This document shows positions 54,188 through 64,000 of a DNA stretch of 64,000 bases, one piece after another (the stretch's first letter is position 1; the number at the start of each line of letters is the position of its first letter). The position numbers and the translations under genes are program-made. This stretch comes from Stappia sp. 28M-7 (lineage in GTDB: Bacteria > Pseudomonadota > Alphaproteobacteria > Rhizobiales > Stappiaceae): the NCBI RefSeq assembly GCF_014252955.1, contig NZ_JACMIA010000001.1:2688258-2752257 (forward strand), written 5' to 3'. Below the pieces are notes generated by a model. That model was not told where the DNA came from, searched no databases, and saw nothing but the letters and a program-made list of their open reading frames with translations.

Positions 54188-54207
54188 TCCTGTGAATAAG
54201 CGGTGGA

Positions 54208-56631
54208 TCAGTGGGCGACGAGCTTCGCCGCATCATCCTCCTGCACCACCGACTTGGCCGCCGCATCGGCCGCTGCCTCGTCCCATTCGATGGGCTCCGG
54301 CGTGCGAACCAGCGCGGTTTTCAGCACCTCTTCCATCCGCGCGACCGGAATGATCTCCAGCCCGTTCTTGACGTTGTCGGGGATGTCCGCAAGGTCCTTG
54401 GCGTTGTCCTCGGGGATCATCACCGTGGTGATGCCGCCCCGCAACGCGGCCAGCAGCTTCTCCTTCAGACCGCCGATCGGCAGGATCCGCCCACGCAGGG
54501 TGATCTCGCCCGTCATCGCCACATGGCGGCGCACCGGAATGCCCGTCATCACCGAGATGACGGCGGTGGCCATGGCGATGCCGGCCGACGGACCATCCTT
54601 CGGCGTCGCGCCTTCCGGCACGTGCACGTGGATGTCGCGCTTGTCGAACAGCGGCGGCTCGATGCCGAAATCCACGGCCCGCGAGCGGACATAAGATGCC
54701 GCAGCCGAGATGGACTCCTTCATCACGTCGCGCAGGTTGCCCGTGACGGTCATCTTGCCCTTGCCGGGCATCATGACACCCTCGATGGTGAGCAGCTCGC
54801 CCCCCACCTCGGTCCAGGCAAGACCGGTGACGACACCGACCTGGTCCTCGAGCTCCGCCTCGCCGTAGCGATAGCGCGGCACGCCCAGGAACTCCTCGAC
54901 GACGGCCTCGTCGACCTTGATGGCCGGCTTGTCGGACATCAGGATCTCCTTGACCGCCTTACGGGCAAGGGTTGCCAGCTCGCGCTCCAGGTTACGCACG
55001 CCCGCCTCGCGGGTGTAGCGCCGGATCACCTTGCGAAGAGCCTCGTCCGACACCTCGAACTCGCCCTTGCGCAGCCCGTGGTCCTTCTCGGCCTTGGGCA
55101 GCAGGTGACGACGGGCGATCTCCACCTTCTCGTCCTCGGTGTAGCCGGCGATGCGGATGATCTCCATCCGGTCCATCAGCGGCGCCGGGATGTTGAGGGT
55201 GTTGGCCGTGGTCACGAACATCACGTCCGAGAGGTCGTACTCGATCTCCAGGTAGTGATCCATGAAGGACGAGTTCTGCTCCGGATCCAGCACCTCCAGC
55301 AGGGCCGAGGACGGATCGCCGCGGAAGTCCATGCCCATCTTGTCGATCTCGTCGAGCAGGAAGAGCGGGTTGGCCTTCTTCGCCTTCTTCATCGACTGGA
55401 TGACCTTGCCGGGCATCGAGCCGATATAGGTGCGCCGGTGACCGCGGATTTCCGCCTCGTCACGCACGCCGCCGAGCGACATGCGCACGAACTCGCGGCC
55501 CGTCGACTTGGCGATGGACTTGCCGAGCGAGGTCTTGCCGACACCCGGAGGGCCGACAAGGCACAGGATCGGGCCCTTCAGCTTGTTGGCGCGCTTCTGC
55601 ACGGCGAGATACTCGACGATGCGGTCCTTGACCTTCTCCAGGCCGTAGTGGTCCGCGTCCAGCACCTCCTGGGCATGCTTGAGGTCGTGCTTGACCTTGC
55701 CCTTCTTGCCCCACGGAATGCCCAGCAGCCAGTCGAGATAGTTGCGCACGACCGTGGCTTCCGCCGACATCGGGCTCATCTGCTTGAGCTTGCGCAGCTC
55801 TGCATTTGCCTTCTCGCGCGCTTCCTTCGACAGCTTGGTCTTGGCGATGCGCTCTTCCAGCTCGGCCACCTCGTCGCGGCCTTCCTCGCCGTCGCCGAGC
55901 TCCTTCTGGATCGCCTTCATCTGCTCGTTCAGATAGTACTCGCGCTGGGTCTTCTCCATCTGGCGCTTGACGCGCGAGCGGATGCGCTTTTCCACCTGCA
56001 GGACGGAGATCTCGCTCTCCATCAGACCGAGCACGCGCTCCAGACGACCGGCGACGGAGGTGATCGCGAGGATCTCCTGCTTCTCCGGGATCTTCACCGC
56101 CAGATGCGAGGCGATGGTGTCGGCGAGCTTGGAATTGTCGTCGATCTGGCCGATCGCGCCGAGAACCTCGGGTGAGACCTTCTTGTTGAGCTTCACGTAA
56201 TTGTCGAACTCGGCAACGACCGAGCGCGACAGCGCCTCCACCTCGACCGTGTCGGTGTCGGTGTCGGGCAGCTCTGTGGCATGCGCCTCGAACAGGTCGC
56301 TGCGATCCGTGAAGGACGAGATGCGGGCGCGCGACACGCCTTCCACCAGCACCTTCACCGTGTTGTCCGGCAGCTTCAGCAGCTGCAGCACGGTGGCGAG
56401 CGTGCCGACCTCGTAGATGTCGGAGGGCGACGGCTCGTCGTCGGAGGCGTTGATCTGCGTCGCAAGCAGGATCTGCTTGTCGGCGCTCATCACCTCCTCG
56501 AGGGCGCGGATCGACTTCTCGCGGCCGACGAAGAGCGGCACGATCATGTGCGGGAACACGACGATATCGCGCAAGGGGAGGACGGCATGGAGGGTGGTAT
56601 CGCCCTCGGTCCGCGCATCGAAATCAGTCAT
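54208..56631 (-). CDS. lon: ATP-dependent protease Lon
   Basis: The 807-residue protein is of typical LonA length. It has an N-terminal substrate-binding domain (about 10-310), AAA+ module (about 320-585) with Walker [10 protein letters not shown] (about 357-365) and Walker [11 protein letters not shown], and a C-terminal protease domain with catalytic S682 (DGPSAGIAM) and K725 ([10 protein letters not shown]). The dyad spacing of 43 residues equals that in E. coli (S679/K722). Lon degrades unfolded and regulatory proteins. The start at 56631 ([13 protein letters not shown]) is the family start. A heat-shock-type promoter candidate lies upstream. Confidence 0.98.
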   Translation of the reverse strand: MTDFDARTEGDTTLHAVLPLRDIVVFPHMIVPLFVGREKSIRALEEVMSADKQILLATQINASDDEPSPSDIYEVGTLATVLQLLKLPDNTVKVLVEGVSRARISSFTDRSDLFEAHATELPDTDTDTVEVEALSRSVVAEFDNYVKLNKKVSPEVLGAIGQIDDNSKLADTIASHLAVKIPEKQEILAITSVAGRLERVLGLMESEISVLQVEKRIRSRVKRQMEKTQREYYLNEQMKAIQKELGDGEEGRDEVAELEERIAKTKLSKEAREKANAELRKLKQMSPMSAEATVVRNYLDWLLGIPWGKKGKVKHDLKHAQEVLDADHYGLEKVKDRIVEYLAVQKRANKLKGPILCLVGPPGVGKTSLGKSIAKSTGREFVRMSLGGVRDEAEIRGHRRTYIGSMPGKVIQSMKKAKKANPLFLLDEIDKMGMDFRGDPSSALLEVLDPEQNSSFMDHYLEIEYDLSDVMFVTTANTLNIPAPLMDRMEIIRIAGYTEDEKVEIARRHLLPKAEKDHGLRKGEFEVSDEALRKVIRRYTREAGVRNLERELATLARKAVKEILMSDKPAIKVDEAVVEEFLGVPRYRYGEAELEDQVGVVTGLAWTEVGGELLTIEGVMMPGKGKMTVTGNLRDVMKESISAAASYVRSRAVDFGIEPPLFDKRDIHVHVPEGATPKDGPSAGIAMATAVISVMTGIPVRRHVAMTGEITLRGRILPIGGLKEKLLAALRGGITTVMIPEDNAKDLADIPDNVKNGLEIIPVARMEEVLKTALVRTPEPIEWDEAAADAAAKSVVQEDDAAKLVAH

Positions 56632-57026
56632 GGGTCTTCCTTTCCTTGCGAACCCGCCGCCCCGGGGAGTGGCAGACACGACGGGCGCATTACGGAAGCG
56701 GTGCCAGGATCATCTCGCCCCTGCCCGGCCGTTGGCCGATGGGAGCTGGCGTCCAGACCGGCCGACCACCCTCGCCCCGTTTGCCGGGCACGGCGGCGGT
56801 CGCCCCGCTTGCCTGTTATGCCAATAGGTGGCGAGCCCCCCGCAACGTGTCAAGGCACGCTGACCGCGCGGGCGCCCCGCGTTAGCTTCGAGTCTAAGCC
56901 CAAACCGGTTTGATTCGCCGAAAAACTGCGCTTCCGCCGGCATAAAAAGCCAGAAATCCGGGGAAATCGGTTACCCGACTTCCGCAGCGTAATCTCAGGA
57001 CACTCCGCAACGGGTCCTTTGACGGC
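56632..57026. other. Intergenic region upstream of lon
   Basis: No gene is supported in this stretch between lon and the clpX terminator. On the minus strand at 56821-56854, CTTGACA and CCTATTGG are spaced like a heat-shock (RpoH) or sigma-70-type promoter; the spacer is 19 bases from the end of CTTGACA, slightly long. It would give a leader of about 180 bases. Confidence 0.4.
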
Positions 57027-57056
57027 AAAAGCCCCGGACCGTTGCCGGACCGGGGC
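57027..57056 (-). terminator. Terminator of clpX
   Basis: GCCCCGG and CCGGGGC arms (57031-57037, 57050-57056) with a partially paired inner part, followed by TTTT on the minus strand. It lies about 30 bases after the clpX stop. Confidence 0.75.
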
Positions 57057-57088
57057 CTTCAAGATCACGAAGCGGAAGAAACGCTGCC

Positions 57089-58354
<1,266 letters not shown>

Positions 58355-58374
58355 CAGGTAAACCCCGCGTGCTT

Positions 58375-58429
58375 CGGAAGGACTGGTCCTTCCGCTGTAT
58401 CTGGCGAGAAGAACGAAGCCGTTCTTCTC
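58375..58429. promoter_or_regulatory. Two perfect inverted repeats in the clpX leader
   Basis: CGGAAGGAC-tg-GTCCTTCCG (58375-58394) is followed by GAGAAGAAC-gaagcc-GTTCTTCTC (58406-58429). Both have 9-bp perfect arms. They lie 21 and 52 bp upstream of clpX. They may be leader hairpins that control clpX expression or the end of the clpP transcript. Confidence 0.6.
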
Positions 58430-58598
58430 TTTTCCGGAACCGGACTAGAGACCCGCCCGCACTCGTCCCGTAAATGTCATCATGCTTCCACCTCAAAAAT
58501 CAATATACGTTTAAGGCGAAGCCATGGCGCCGGTCTTCTCTGACCGAACGGGACGCCGCACGCCACCCTAAGGCGGGTCCGCCCCTGGCACCGTTACG

Positions 58599-59240
58599 TC
58601 ACTTAGACTTGTCGTCGCTACCGGCAAGACCGGCCCGGCTGGTGATGACGCCATCGATCAGGCCGAACTCCTTGGCCATCTCCGGCGTCAGGAACTTGTC
58701 GCGCTCCAACGCCTCCTCGACGGCGTCCAGAGACTGCCCCGTATGCTTCACATAGATCTCGTTGAGCCGCTTCTTGAGGCTCAGGATCTCCTGCGCATGC
58801 AGCATGATGTCCGCCGCCGTGCCGCGGAAACCGCCGGACGGCTGGTGCACCATCACCCGCGAGTTCGGCAGCGAGAAGCGGCTGCCCTTGGCGCCGGCCG
58901 CCAGCAGCAGCGAGCCCATCGAGGCGGCCTGGCCGATGCACAGCGTGGAGACTTCCGGGCGAATGAACTGGATCGTGTCGTAGATCGCCAGGCCCGAGGT
59001 GACGTAACCGCCGGGCGAGTTGATGTAGATCGCGATCTCCTTGGTGGGGTTCTCGGCCTCGAGATAGAGCAGCTGCGCACAGACGAGCGTTGCCAGATGA
59101 TCCTCGATCGGCCCAGTGAGGAAAATGATGCGCTCCTTGAGAAGCCGCGAATAGATATCGAACGCGCGCTCGCCCCGGTTCGTCTGCTCGACGACCATCG
59201 GCACGAGTGAGTTCACGGCGAAATCGACTGGATCCTTCAT
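58599..59240 (-). CDS. clpP: ATP-dependent Clp protease proteolytic subunit
   Basis: The 213-residue protein has the serine protease triad S107 ([11 protein letters not shown]), H132 (VMVHQPSGG) and D181 (ERDKFLTP), with NSPGG at 74-78 for the oxyanion and [11 protein letters not shown] tetradecameric chamber is formed with ClpX. The start at 59240 ([10 protein letters not shown]) is preferred; longer readings to 59376 run through a GC-rich leader. The next gene in the block, clpX, begins 245 bases later. Confidence 0.97.
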   Translation of the reverse strand: MKDPVDFAVNSLVPMVVEQTNRGERAFDIYSRLLKERIIFLTGPIEDHLATLVCAQLLYLEAENPTKEIAIYINSPGGYVTSGLAIYDTIQFIRPEVSTLCIGQAASMGSLLLAAGAKGSRFSLPNSRVMVHQPSGGFRGTAADIMLHAQEILSLKKRLNEIYVKHTGQSLDAVEEALERDKFLTPEMAKEFGLIDGVITSRAGLAGSDDKSK

Positions 59241-59359
59241 GCCTCGTCCATGCTTTGGAGGAACGCTCCCGGGCTGCACCGCTCGCGCGCAGCCACCTCT
59301 TCAAATCGGTTTGCCGCTCGCAAGCGGCCGGGAACGGTCTCGGTCTCGGTCTTGAGTCG

Positions 59360-59392
59360 AAAAAAGCGACACCCATTCATAAGGGATGTCGC
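59360..59392 (-). terminator. Intrinsic terminator between tig and clpP
   Basis: On the minus strand GCGACATCCC pairs with GGGTGTCGC around a loop of about 8 bases, followed directly by TTTTTT. It lies about 140 bases after the tig stop and before the clpP promoter, and could end the tig transcript or a small RNA. Confidence 0.75.
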
Positions 59393-59472
59393 CTCGTATC
59401 GGAAGATAGGTGCTGACGGGTCGGGAACAAGGGTTAAAAACGCAAGGAACAAGGCTGCCTTCCTCGCGAATA

Positions 59473-59497
59473 CGGCCCCGGAGGTCATCCGGGGCCG
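59473..59497 (-). terminator. GC-rich hairpin just after tig
   Basis: CGGCCCCGGA and TCCGGGGCCG form a perfect 10-bp stem with a 5-nt loop, 32 bases after the tig stop. No T-run follows, so it may protect the mRNA end or act with the next hairpin. Confidence 0.6.
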
Positions 59498-59528
59498 GTC
59501 CGTCAAACCGTCAGGTCGGGAACGAGGA

Positions 59529-60869
59529 TCAGGCCTCGTCCTCGTCTTCCGCCATCAGCTCGTCCTTGGTGACCGTCTTGTCGGTGACCTTGGCAAGCTC
59601 GAGGATGTAGTCGACGACCTTCTCCTCGTAGATCGGCGCCTGCAGGCTGGCGAGCGCCGTCGGGTTGCTGCGGTAGAAGTCGAAGACCTGCTTCTCCTGG
59701 CCCGGGAACTGGCGAACCTTCTCGTAGAGGGCGCGCTGCACCTCTTCGTCGGTCACCTTGACCTGGTTCTGCTCGCCGACCTCGGAGAGCACCAGGCCGA
59801 GACGGACCCGGCGCTCGGCGATCTTGCGATACTCGCCGCGAGCCTCTTCCTCGGTCGTCTCTTCGTCCTCGAAGGACTTGCCGGAGCGCTGCATGTCCTG
59901 CTCGACCTGGCGCCACACGCCGTCGAACTCGGACTGCACCAGACGCTCGGGCAGGTCGAACGTGTAGACCTCGTCCAGCTTGTCGAGGAGCTGACGCTTC
60001 ACCTTCTGACGGGTCATCGCGCCGTACTGGCTCTCGATCTGGCCGCGGATGATCTCCTTCAGCTTGTCGAGACCCTCAAGGCCCAGACCCTTGGCGAAGT
60101 CGTCATCGATCTTCACCTCGCCCGGAGCCTGCACTTCCTTGACGACGATGTCGAAGGTGACAGCCTTGCCGGCCAGGTGCTTGGCGGGATAGTCCTCGGG
60201 GAAGGACACCTCGATGACCTTCTCGTCGCCGGCCTTCAGACCGACGAGCTGCTCCTCGAAGCCCGGAATGAACTGCTTGGAGCCGAGCACCAGCTGTCCG
60301 TTCTCGTCGGCACCGCCGTCGAACGGCGTGCCGTCCAGCTTGCCGAGATAGCTCATGAGGACACGGTCGCCCTCCTCGGCCGCACCGTCCTTGGTCTCGA
60401 ACGGCTTGTTGTTGTCGGCGATCTGGGCGATCTGCTCGTCGATCTCGGCATCGGAGATCTCGACCACCGGACGCTCGATCTCGACCGTCTTGAAGTCGAT
60501 CAGCTCGAATTCCGGCAGGATATCGTAGCTCATCTTGAACGAGATATCGGCAGACCCCGACAGGATCGCCTCGGCGTCGCCGTCCGGCAGATCGATCTCG
60601 GGCTGCAGCGCCGGCTTCTCGTTGCGCTCCTCGACCGCCTTGCGGGTGGTCTCGTTGAGGAGCTCATTGAGGATCTCGGCGGTCGCCTGGCGCCCATAGA
60701 GGCGCTTCAGGTGCGCAGCCGGAACCTTGCCCGGCCGGAAGCCCTTGATCTTCACCTTGTCCTTGAGGTCGTCAAGGTACGTATCGAGGCGGCTAGCAAG
60801 CTCAGACGCCGGAATGACGACTTTCAGTTCGCGTTTCAGCCCCTCGGCCAGCGTTTCGGTTACCTGCAT
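59529..60869 (-). CDS. tig: Trigger factor
   Basis: The 446-residue protein has a ribosome-binding domain (about 1-110) with GFRPGKVPAAHLKRLYG, the trigger factor signature, then an FKBP-type PPIase domain (about 165-245; GDRVLMSYLGKLDGTPFDGG, FIPGFEEQLVGLKAGDEKVIEVSFPEDY) and a C-terminal chaperone arm. It binds nascent chains at the ribosome exit. The start at 60869 (MQVTETLAEGLKREL) is the family start. tRNA-Leu lies upstream and clpP downstream, the common alphaproteobacterial order. Confidence 0.97.
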   Translation of the reverse strand: MQVTETLAEGLKRELKVVIPASELASRLDTYLDDLKDKVKIKGFRPGKVPAAHLKRLYGRQATAEILNELLNETTRKAVEERNEKPALQPEIDLPDGDAEAILSGSADISFKMSYDILPEFELIDFKTVEIERPVVEISDAEIDEQIAQIADNNKPFETKDGAAEEGDRVLMSYLGKLDGTPFDGGADENGQLVLGSKQFIPGFEEQLVGLKAGDEKVIEVSFPEDYPAKHLAGKAVTFDIVVKEVQAPGEVKIDDDFAKGLGLEGLDKLKEIIRGQIESQYGAMTRQKVKRQLLDKLDEVYTFDLPERLVQSEFDGVWRQVEQDMQRSGKSFEDEETTEEEARGEYRKIAERRVRLGLVLSEVGEQNQVKVTDEEVQRALYEKVRQFPGQEKQVFDFYRSNPTALASLQAPIYEEKVVDYILELAKVTDKTVTKDELMAEDEDEA

Positions 60870-60992
60870 GGTCGTGTGCTTCGTCCTAGATCGAGAACGT
60901 CTTTCCGACTGCTCTTGTGATTGTGTGGCCCGGCTGGGCGTGCTTGACCGGATTCGCTGCCAAAACGGGAGCGCATCGCCCAAGGCCTGACG

Positions 60993-61077
60993 TGGTGCGG
61001 GCGGAGGGACTTGAACCCCCACGGCTTGCGCCACCAGAACCTAAATCTGGCGTGTCTACCAGTTCCACCACGCCCGC
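60993..61077 (-). tRNA. tRNA-Leu (TAG)
   Basis: The 85-nt class II tRNA on the minus strand begins GCGGGCGTGGTGGAAC and ends with an encoded CCA. The anticodon loop TTTAGGT gives TAG. A long variable arm is present. Confidence 0.95.
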
Positions 61078-61203
61078 GACGTGCCTTCAAGCGCCCGAAG
61101 TCAAGGCGCGGCCTCTATAGCACCCCGCCCGGCAGGGTCAAAGAAAAAACGGGGCTTCTCGACAGGCTGTACAGCGCAATCTGGAGCCCTCGCCCCGCCC
61201 CGC

Positions 61204-62733
61204 TCAGCCCGCGCGGGAAAAGAACTCCGCCAACGCCAGCCGCAGAGCCGGCTCAAGATCCTCCGCCGTCAATGCAGGCCCCGCCAGCGCGCCCGCGCGC
61301 CCATGCAGCCACACACCGGCGCAAGCCGCTTCGAACCCGCCAAGCCCCTGCGCCAGGAGGCCGGTGACAATGCCCGAGAGCACATCGCCGGAGCCCGCCG
61401 TGGCAAGCCAGGCCGGCGCGCTGTCGTTGATCGCCGCCCGCCCGTCCGGGTCGGCAACGACCGTATCGGCGCCCTTCAAGACCACAACGGCTCCGCTTGC
61501 CCTTGCCCCGGCGCGCGCCCGCGCTAGTCGCGAAGGCCCACCGGCTCTCTCGCCAAAGAGGCGGGCGAACTCGCCGTCATGGGGCGTCAGCACGACGTCG
61601 GCGGCCCGCGCGCCTGTGCGACGAGAGAGCGCACCGGCCAGCGCCTCCACCTCTCCGGTAAAGGATGTGATCGCGTCTGCGTCCAGCAGCACCGCCCGTT
61701 CGCCCGACAGGCAGGTCAGCGCGAGCGCCCGCGTCTCCTCGCCGACACCAGCCCCCGGCCCCAGCGCAATTGCATTGAGGCGCCGGTCGGCCAGCATCTC
61801 GGCAAGCCCCCCGCTCCCGCGAAAGGAGCGTACCATCACCGCGGTCAGATGGCTGGCATTCACCAGCGCGGCGGAGGGCGGCGTTGCCACGGTCACGAGC
61901 CCGGCCCCGGCACGAAGCGCAGCACCGGCGGCCAGCCGCGCCGCTCCGGTGGACAGGGCCGGTCCAGACACCACCACCGCATGGCCGCGTGCATATTTGT
62001 GCCCATCGAGCCGCGGCGGGCGCAGACCCATCCCCCAAAGCTCCGGGTCGTTGCGCCAGGTCTTTCCCTGCTCGCTGCCATGCACCTCATCGAGGACCGA
62101 GGCCGGAATGCCGATATCGGCAAGCTCCACCCGCCCGGCGAGCAGGCGGCCTGGAAGCAGCAGATGGCCCGGCTTCAGACGAAAGAATGTCACCGTCCGA
62201 CTGGCACGGATCGCCGGGCCCATCGCCCCGCCGCTCGCCCCGTTCACGCCCGACGGCAGGTCGACCGCCAGCACCGGAACGCCCGAGCCGTTGACCCGGT
62301 CGATGGCCGCGCCCGCAACGCCCTCGATCGGACGCGAGAGCCCTGCCCCGAACAGCGCGTCGATCACCACCGACGCCTGCCCCGGCACACGGTCCAATGT
62401 GTCCTGCGACAGGATGCCGACAGTCAGGCCCGCCGCCTGCATCTCGGAAAAGGCGAGCGCCGCATCGCCCGACAGGCGCTCGGGATCGCCGAGCAGCAAC
62501 AGCTCGACGCGGTACCCCCGCTGGCGCAGGACCTTCGCGGCAACGAATCCGTCGCCGCCATTGTTGCCGGGGCCGGCCAGCACCAGGACTTGTCCCGAGT
62601 GCCCGGCCATGCGGCTGCAGGCATCGGCCACCGCCAGCCCCGCGCGCCGCATCAGCTCGATGCCCGGCACGCCGCCGGCAATGGCGAGTGCATCCGCCCG
62701 GCCCATCTCGCCGGGAGTGAGAAGTTCGATCAA
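61204..62733 (-). CDS. nnr: Bifunctional NAD(P)H-hydrate epimerase / ADP-dependent dehydratase
   Basis: The 509-residue protein fuses an NnrE epimerase (about 1-215; LTPGEMGRADALAIAGGVPG, LAGPGNNGGDGFVAA) and an NnrD dehydratase (about 235-500; AVVVSGPALSTGAARLAAGAALRAGAGLVTVATP, LDADAITSF, VLTPHDGEFARLFG, GSGDVLSGIVTGLLAQG). It repairs hydrated NAD(P)H. The start is the TTG at 62733, overlapping the VOC gene stop (TTGA), with a GGAGGCGG ribosome site. Longer readings to 63066 enter the VOC gene. Alphaproteobacteria often have this gene next to glnB-glnA, as here. Confidence 0.95.
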   Translation of the reverse strand: MIELLTPGEMGRADALAIAGGVPGIELMRRAGLAVADACSRMAGHSGQVLVLAGPGNNGGDGFVAAKVLRQRGYRVELLLLGDPERLSGDAALAFSEMQAAGLTVGILSQDTLDRVPGQASVVIDALFGAGLSRPIEGVAGAAIDRVNGSGVPVLAVDLPSGVNGASGGAMGPAIRASRTVTFFRLKPGHLLLPGRLLAGRVELADIGIPASVLDEVHGSEQGKTWRNDPELWGMGLRPPRLDGHKYARGHAVVVSGPALSTGAARLAAGAALRAGAGLVTVATPPSAALVNASHLTAVMVRSFRGSGGLAEMLADRRLNAIALGPGAGVGEETRALALTCLSGERAVLLDADAITSFTGEVEALAGALSRRTGARAADVVLTPHDGEFARLFGERAGGPSRLARARAGARASGAVVVLKGADTVVADPDGRAAINDSAPAWLATAGSGDVLSGIVTGLLAQGLGGFEAACAGVWLHGRAGALAGPALTAEDLEPALRLALAEFFSRAG

Positions 62734-63134
62734 GCACCGCCTCCGGCGATCACCACCGCCTGCGGCTCGGACAACTCGATCAGGTTGCCGTCGGGATCGC
62801 GTATATAGACGGAGCGGAGCGGCGACTGGGCACCGGTACGCGAGACCGGCCCCTCCTCGATCGTCACGCCGGCCTCTTTCAGCCGCGCGATCGCCGCCTC
62901 GAGCGAGGCCACCAGAAAGCACAGGTCGCCCGATCCGGCCGTCGGCTTGCGCGCGGCCGGAGAAAACTCCGCGCCCGCCTTGTGCAGGTTGATCTTCTGC
63001 GCACCGAAATGCAGCGCCCGCCGGCCGCCGCCGAACACCACCTCTTCCATGCCCAGCACGCCACAATAGAAACTGACGGTCTCGTCGATATCAGCGACCG
63101 TCAGGACCAGGTGGTCGAGCGCCTCGATCCGCAT
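62730..63134 (-). CDS. VOC-family (glyoxalase/bleomycin-resistance fold) protein
   Basis: The 134-residue protein starts MRIEALDHLVLTVADIDETVSFYCGVLGMEEVVF and ends with VYIRDPDGNLIELSEP, the VOC pattern with metal ligands H8, H-type in LHFGAQKINLH and E in NLIELSE. The fold is found in lactoylglutathione lyases, dioxygenases and resistance proteins; the substrate is unknown. The stop overlaps the nnr TTG start, so it is translated together with it. Start 63134 is chosen as the fold start; longer readings to 63251 are unlikely. Confidence 0.85.
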   Translation of the reverse strand: MRIEALDHLVLTVADIDETVSFYCGVLGMEEVVFGGGRRALHFGAQKINLHKAGAEFSPAARKPTAGSGDLCFLVASLEAAIARLKEAGVTIEEGPVSRTGAQSPLRSVYIRDPDGNLIELSEPQAVVIAGGGA

Positions 63135-63473
63135 CCGTATCTCCCTGTCGTTCCCCAAACGCTTGATGCGACGCGCCTCCACGCAGGACGCCGCCGCGCC
63201 GCACCTGATGTTTGGCCGATTGGCACAGGCGCGCAAGCCGCTTTCGGGCAAACGCCCCCAGGGCTGCCCGCCAATTGTGCGAAACGGTCACGATCGAGGC
63301 AGCCCCGCCGGAGCCCCAACCCCGGAAAAGGTGGATTTGATGCCGCCAGATTCGCCTATTTATTGTTCAGCCCGCACAGTATTTAATCATCGCTGTGATA
63401 CCGAACGCTGGACGGCCCGGAAAACCCTGCTGGAATTGCCCGATTTGCAGGCTCTTTTTTCGGCAAGCAAACT
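63135..63473. other. Intergenic region between the VOC gene and glnB
   Basis: No gene supported. It contains the VOC-nnr promoter on the minus strand and sequence upstream of the sigma-54 promoter of glnB where NtrC sites would be expected; no clear TGCACC-type NtrC site was recognised. Confidence 0.45.
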
Positions 63474-63488
63474 TGGCACGGGGCATGC
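63474..63488 (+). promoter_or_regulatory. Sigma-54 (RpoN) promoter of glnB
   Basis: TGGCACG (63474-63480), four bases, then ATGC (63485-63488). GG and GC are 10 nt apart, exactly the -24/-12 geometry; the only mismatch to TGGCACG-N4-TTGC is A for T. It lies 71 bases before the glnB start. RpoN control of glnB is known in related bacteria. Confidence 0.75.
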
Positions 63489-63540
63489 TAGTCAGGAGTT
63501 GGCACAGGCCCGGAACGGCCGGCATTTCGAAACCGAATGA

Positions 63541-63897
<357 letters not shown>

Positions 63898-64000
63898 GGC
63901 TCTGGCCGGACGACGGCCGAAACTTCCGGGCAGACCGGCAGATCCTGAAGCGGACTGCACGGCGGCCCATCTGCAAGAACCCTAACGGGACCGACCCCAA

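Noticed and set aside
61204-63066. A 620-codon version of the NAD(P)HX repair enzyme
   Set aside because: The additional N-terminus is the VOC gene in another frame; the TTG at 62733 with a good ribosome site gives the family length.

Overview
The window is about 64 kb of high-GC chromosomal DNA from an alphaproteobacterium. The gene neighbourhoods point to Hyphomicrobiales (Rhizobiales), perhaps a Stappia/Roseibium/Pannonibacter-type genus; the genus is inferred. Supporting blocks are aapJ beside metC, tig-clpP-clpX-lon-hupB, glnB behind NAD(P)HX repair genes, a complex-I NDUFS4-like gene beside tRNA-Pro, and the cold-shock/DUF192 pair. No rRNA, insertion sequence, prophage or CRISPR array is visible. 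Five tRNA genes are present: Arg-TCT, Pro-TGG, Glu-TTC, Val-TAC and Leu-TAG.

1-10 kb: the start of an amino-acid transporter (aapJ), cystathionine beta-lyase (metC), a membrane glycosyltransferase, a cyclic-nucleotide-type phosphodiesterase, a PAS-GGDEF-EAL protein, a soluble PAS-PAS chemoreceptor that lacks its hairpin tip, and the divergent ACC deaminase pair acdS/acdR. 10-12.7 kb: a cluster of small stress-type proteins (DUF3309, a 47-residue membrane protein, CsbD, two conserved unknowns) around a Crp/Fnr-type regulator. Two of these genes share a 19-bp identical upstream sequence with FNR-like dyad geometry. 12.6-19.3 kb: housekeeping and tRNA genes, a two-gene sensor/diguanylate cyclase operon, glyoxalase I and a hipBA module.

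19.4-44.6 kb is an accessory transport and catabolism region. It holds a chromate transporter with a YqaA-like protein; an IclR-controlled dipeptide ABC system ending in an enolase-superfamily epimerase; a tctCBA tripartite transporter coupled to an AbrB-type protein and divergent from a tctDE two-component system with its own periplasmic binding protein; and a GntR-controlled sugar ABC system with a hydrolase, a sugar isomerase and a dehydrogenase.

44.6-53.1 kb is one minus-strand cluster: a MarR-type regulator, a TRAP transporter (dctPQM), a threonine-aldolase-like PLP enzyme and both subunits of an ATP-dependent hydantoinase/oxoprolinase. It looks like an uptake-and-degradation unit for an unidentified cyclic amide or amino-acid derivative. 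53.4-64 kb is the conserved protein-quality-control block, read right to left as tRNA-Leu, tig, clpP, clpX, lon, hupB and tRNA-Val. It is followed to the right by nnrE/nnrD, a VOC protein and glnB behind a good sigma-54 promoter match.

The most unusual observations are the chemoreceptor without a hairpin tip, the repeated CTNAC-N4-GTNAG element around the Crp/Fnr regulator, and the hydantoinase/threonine-aldolase/TRAP cluster.
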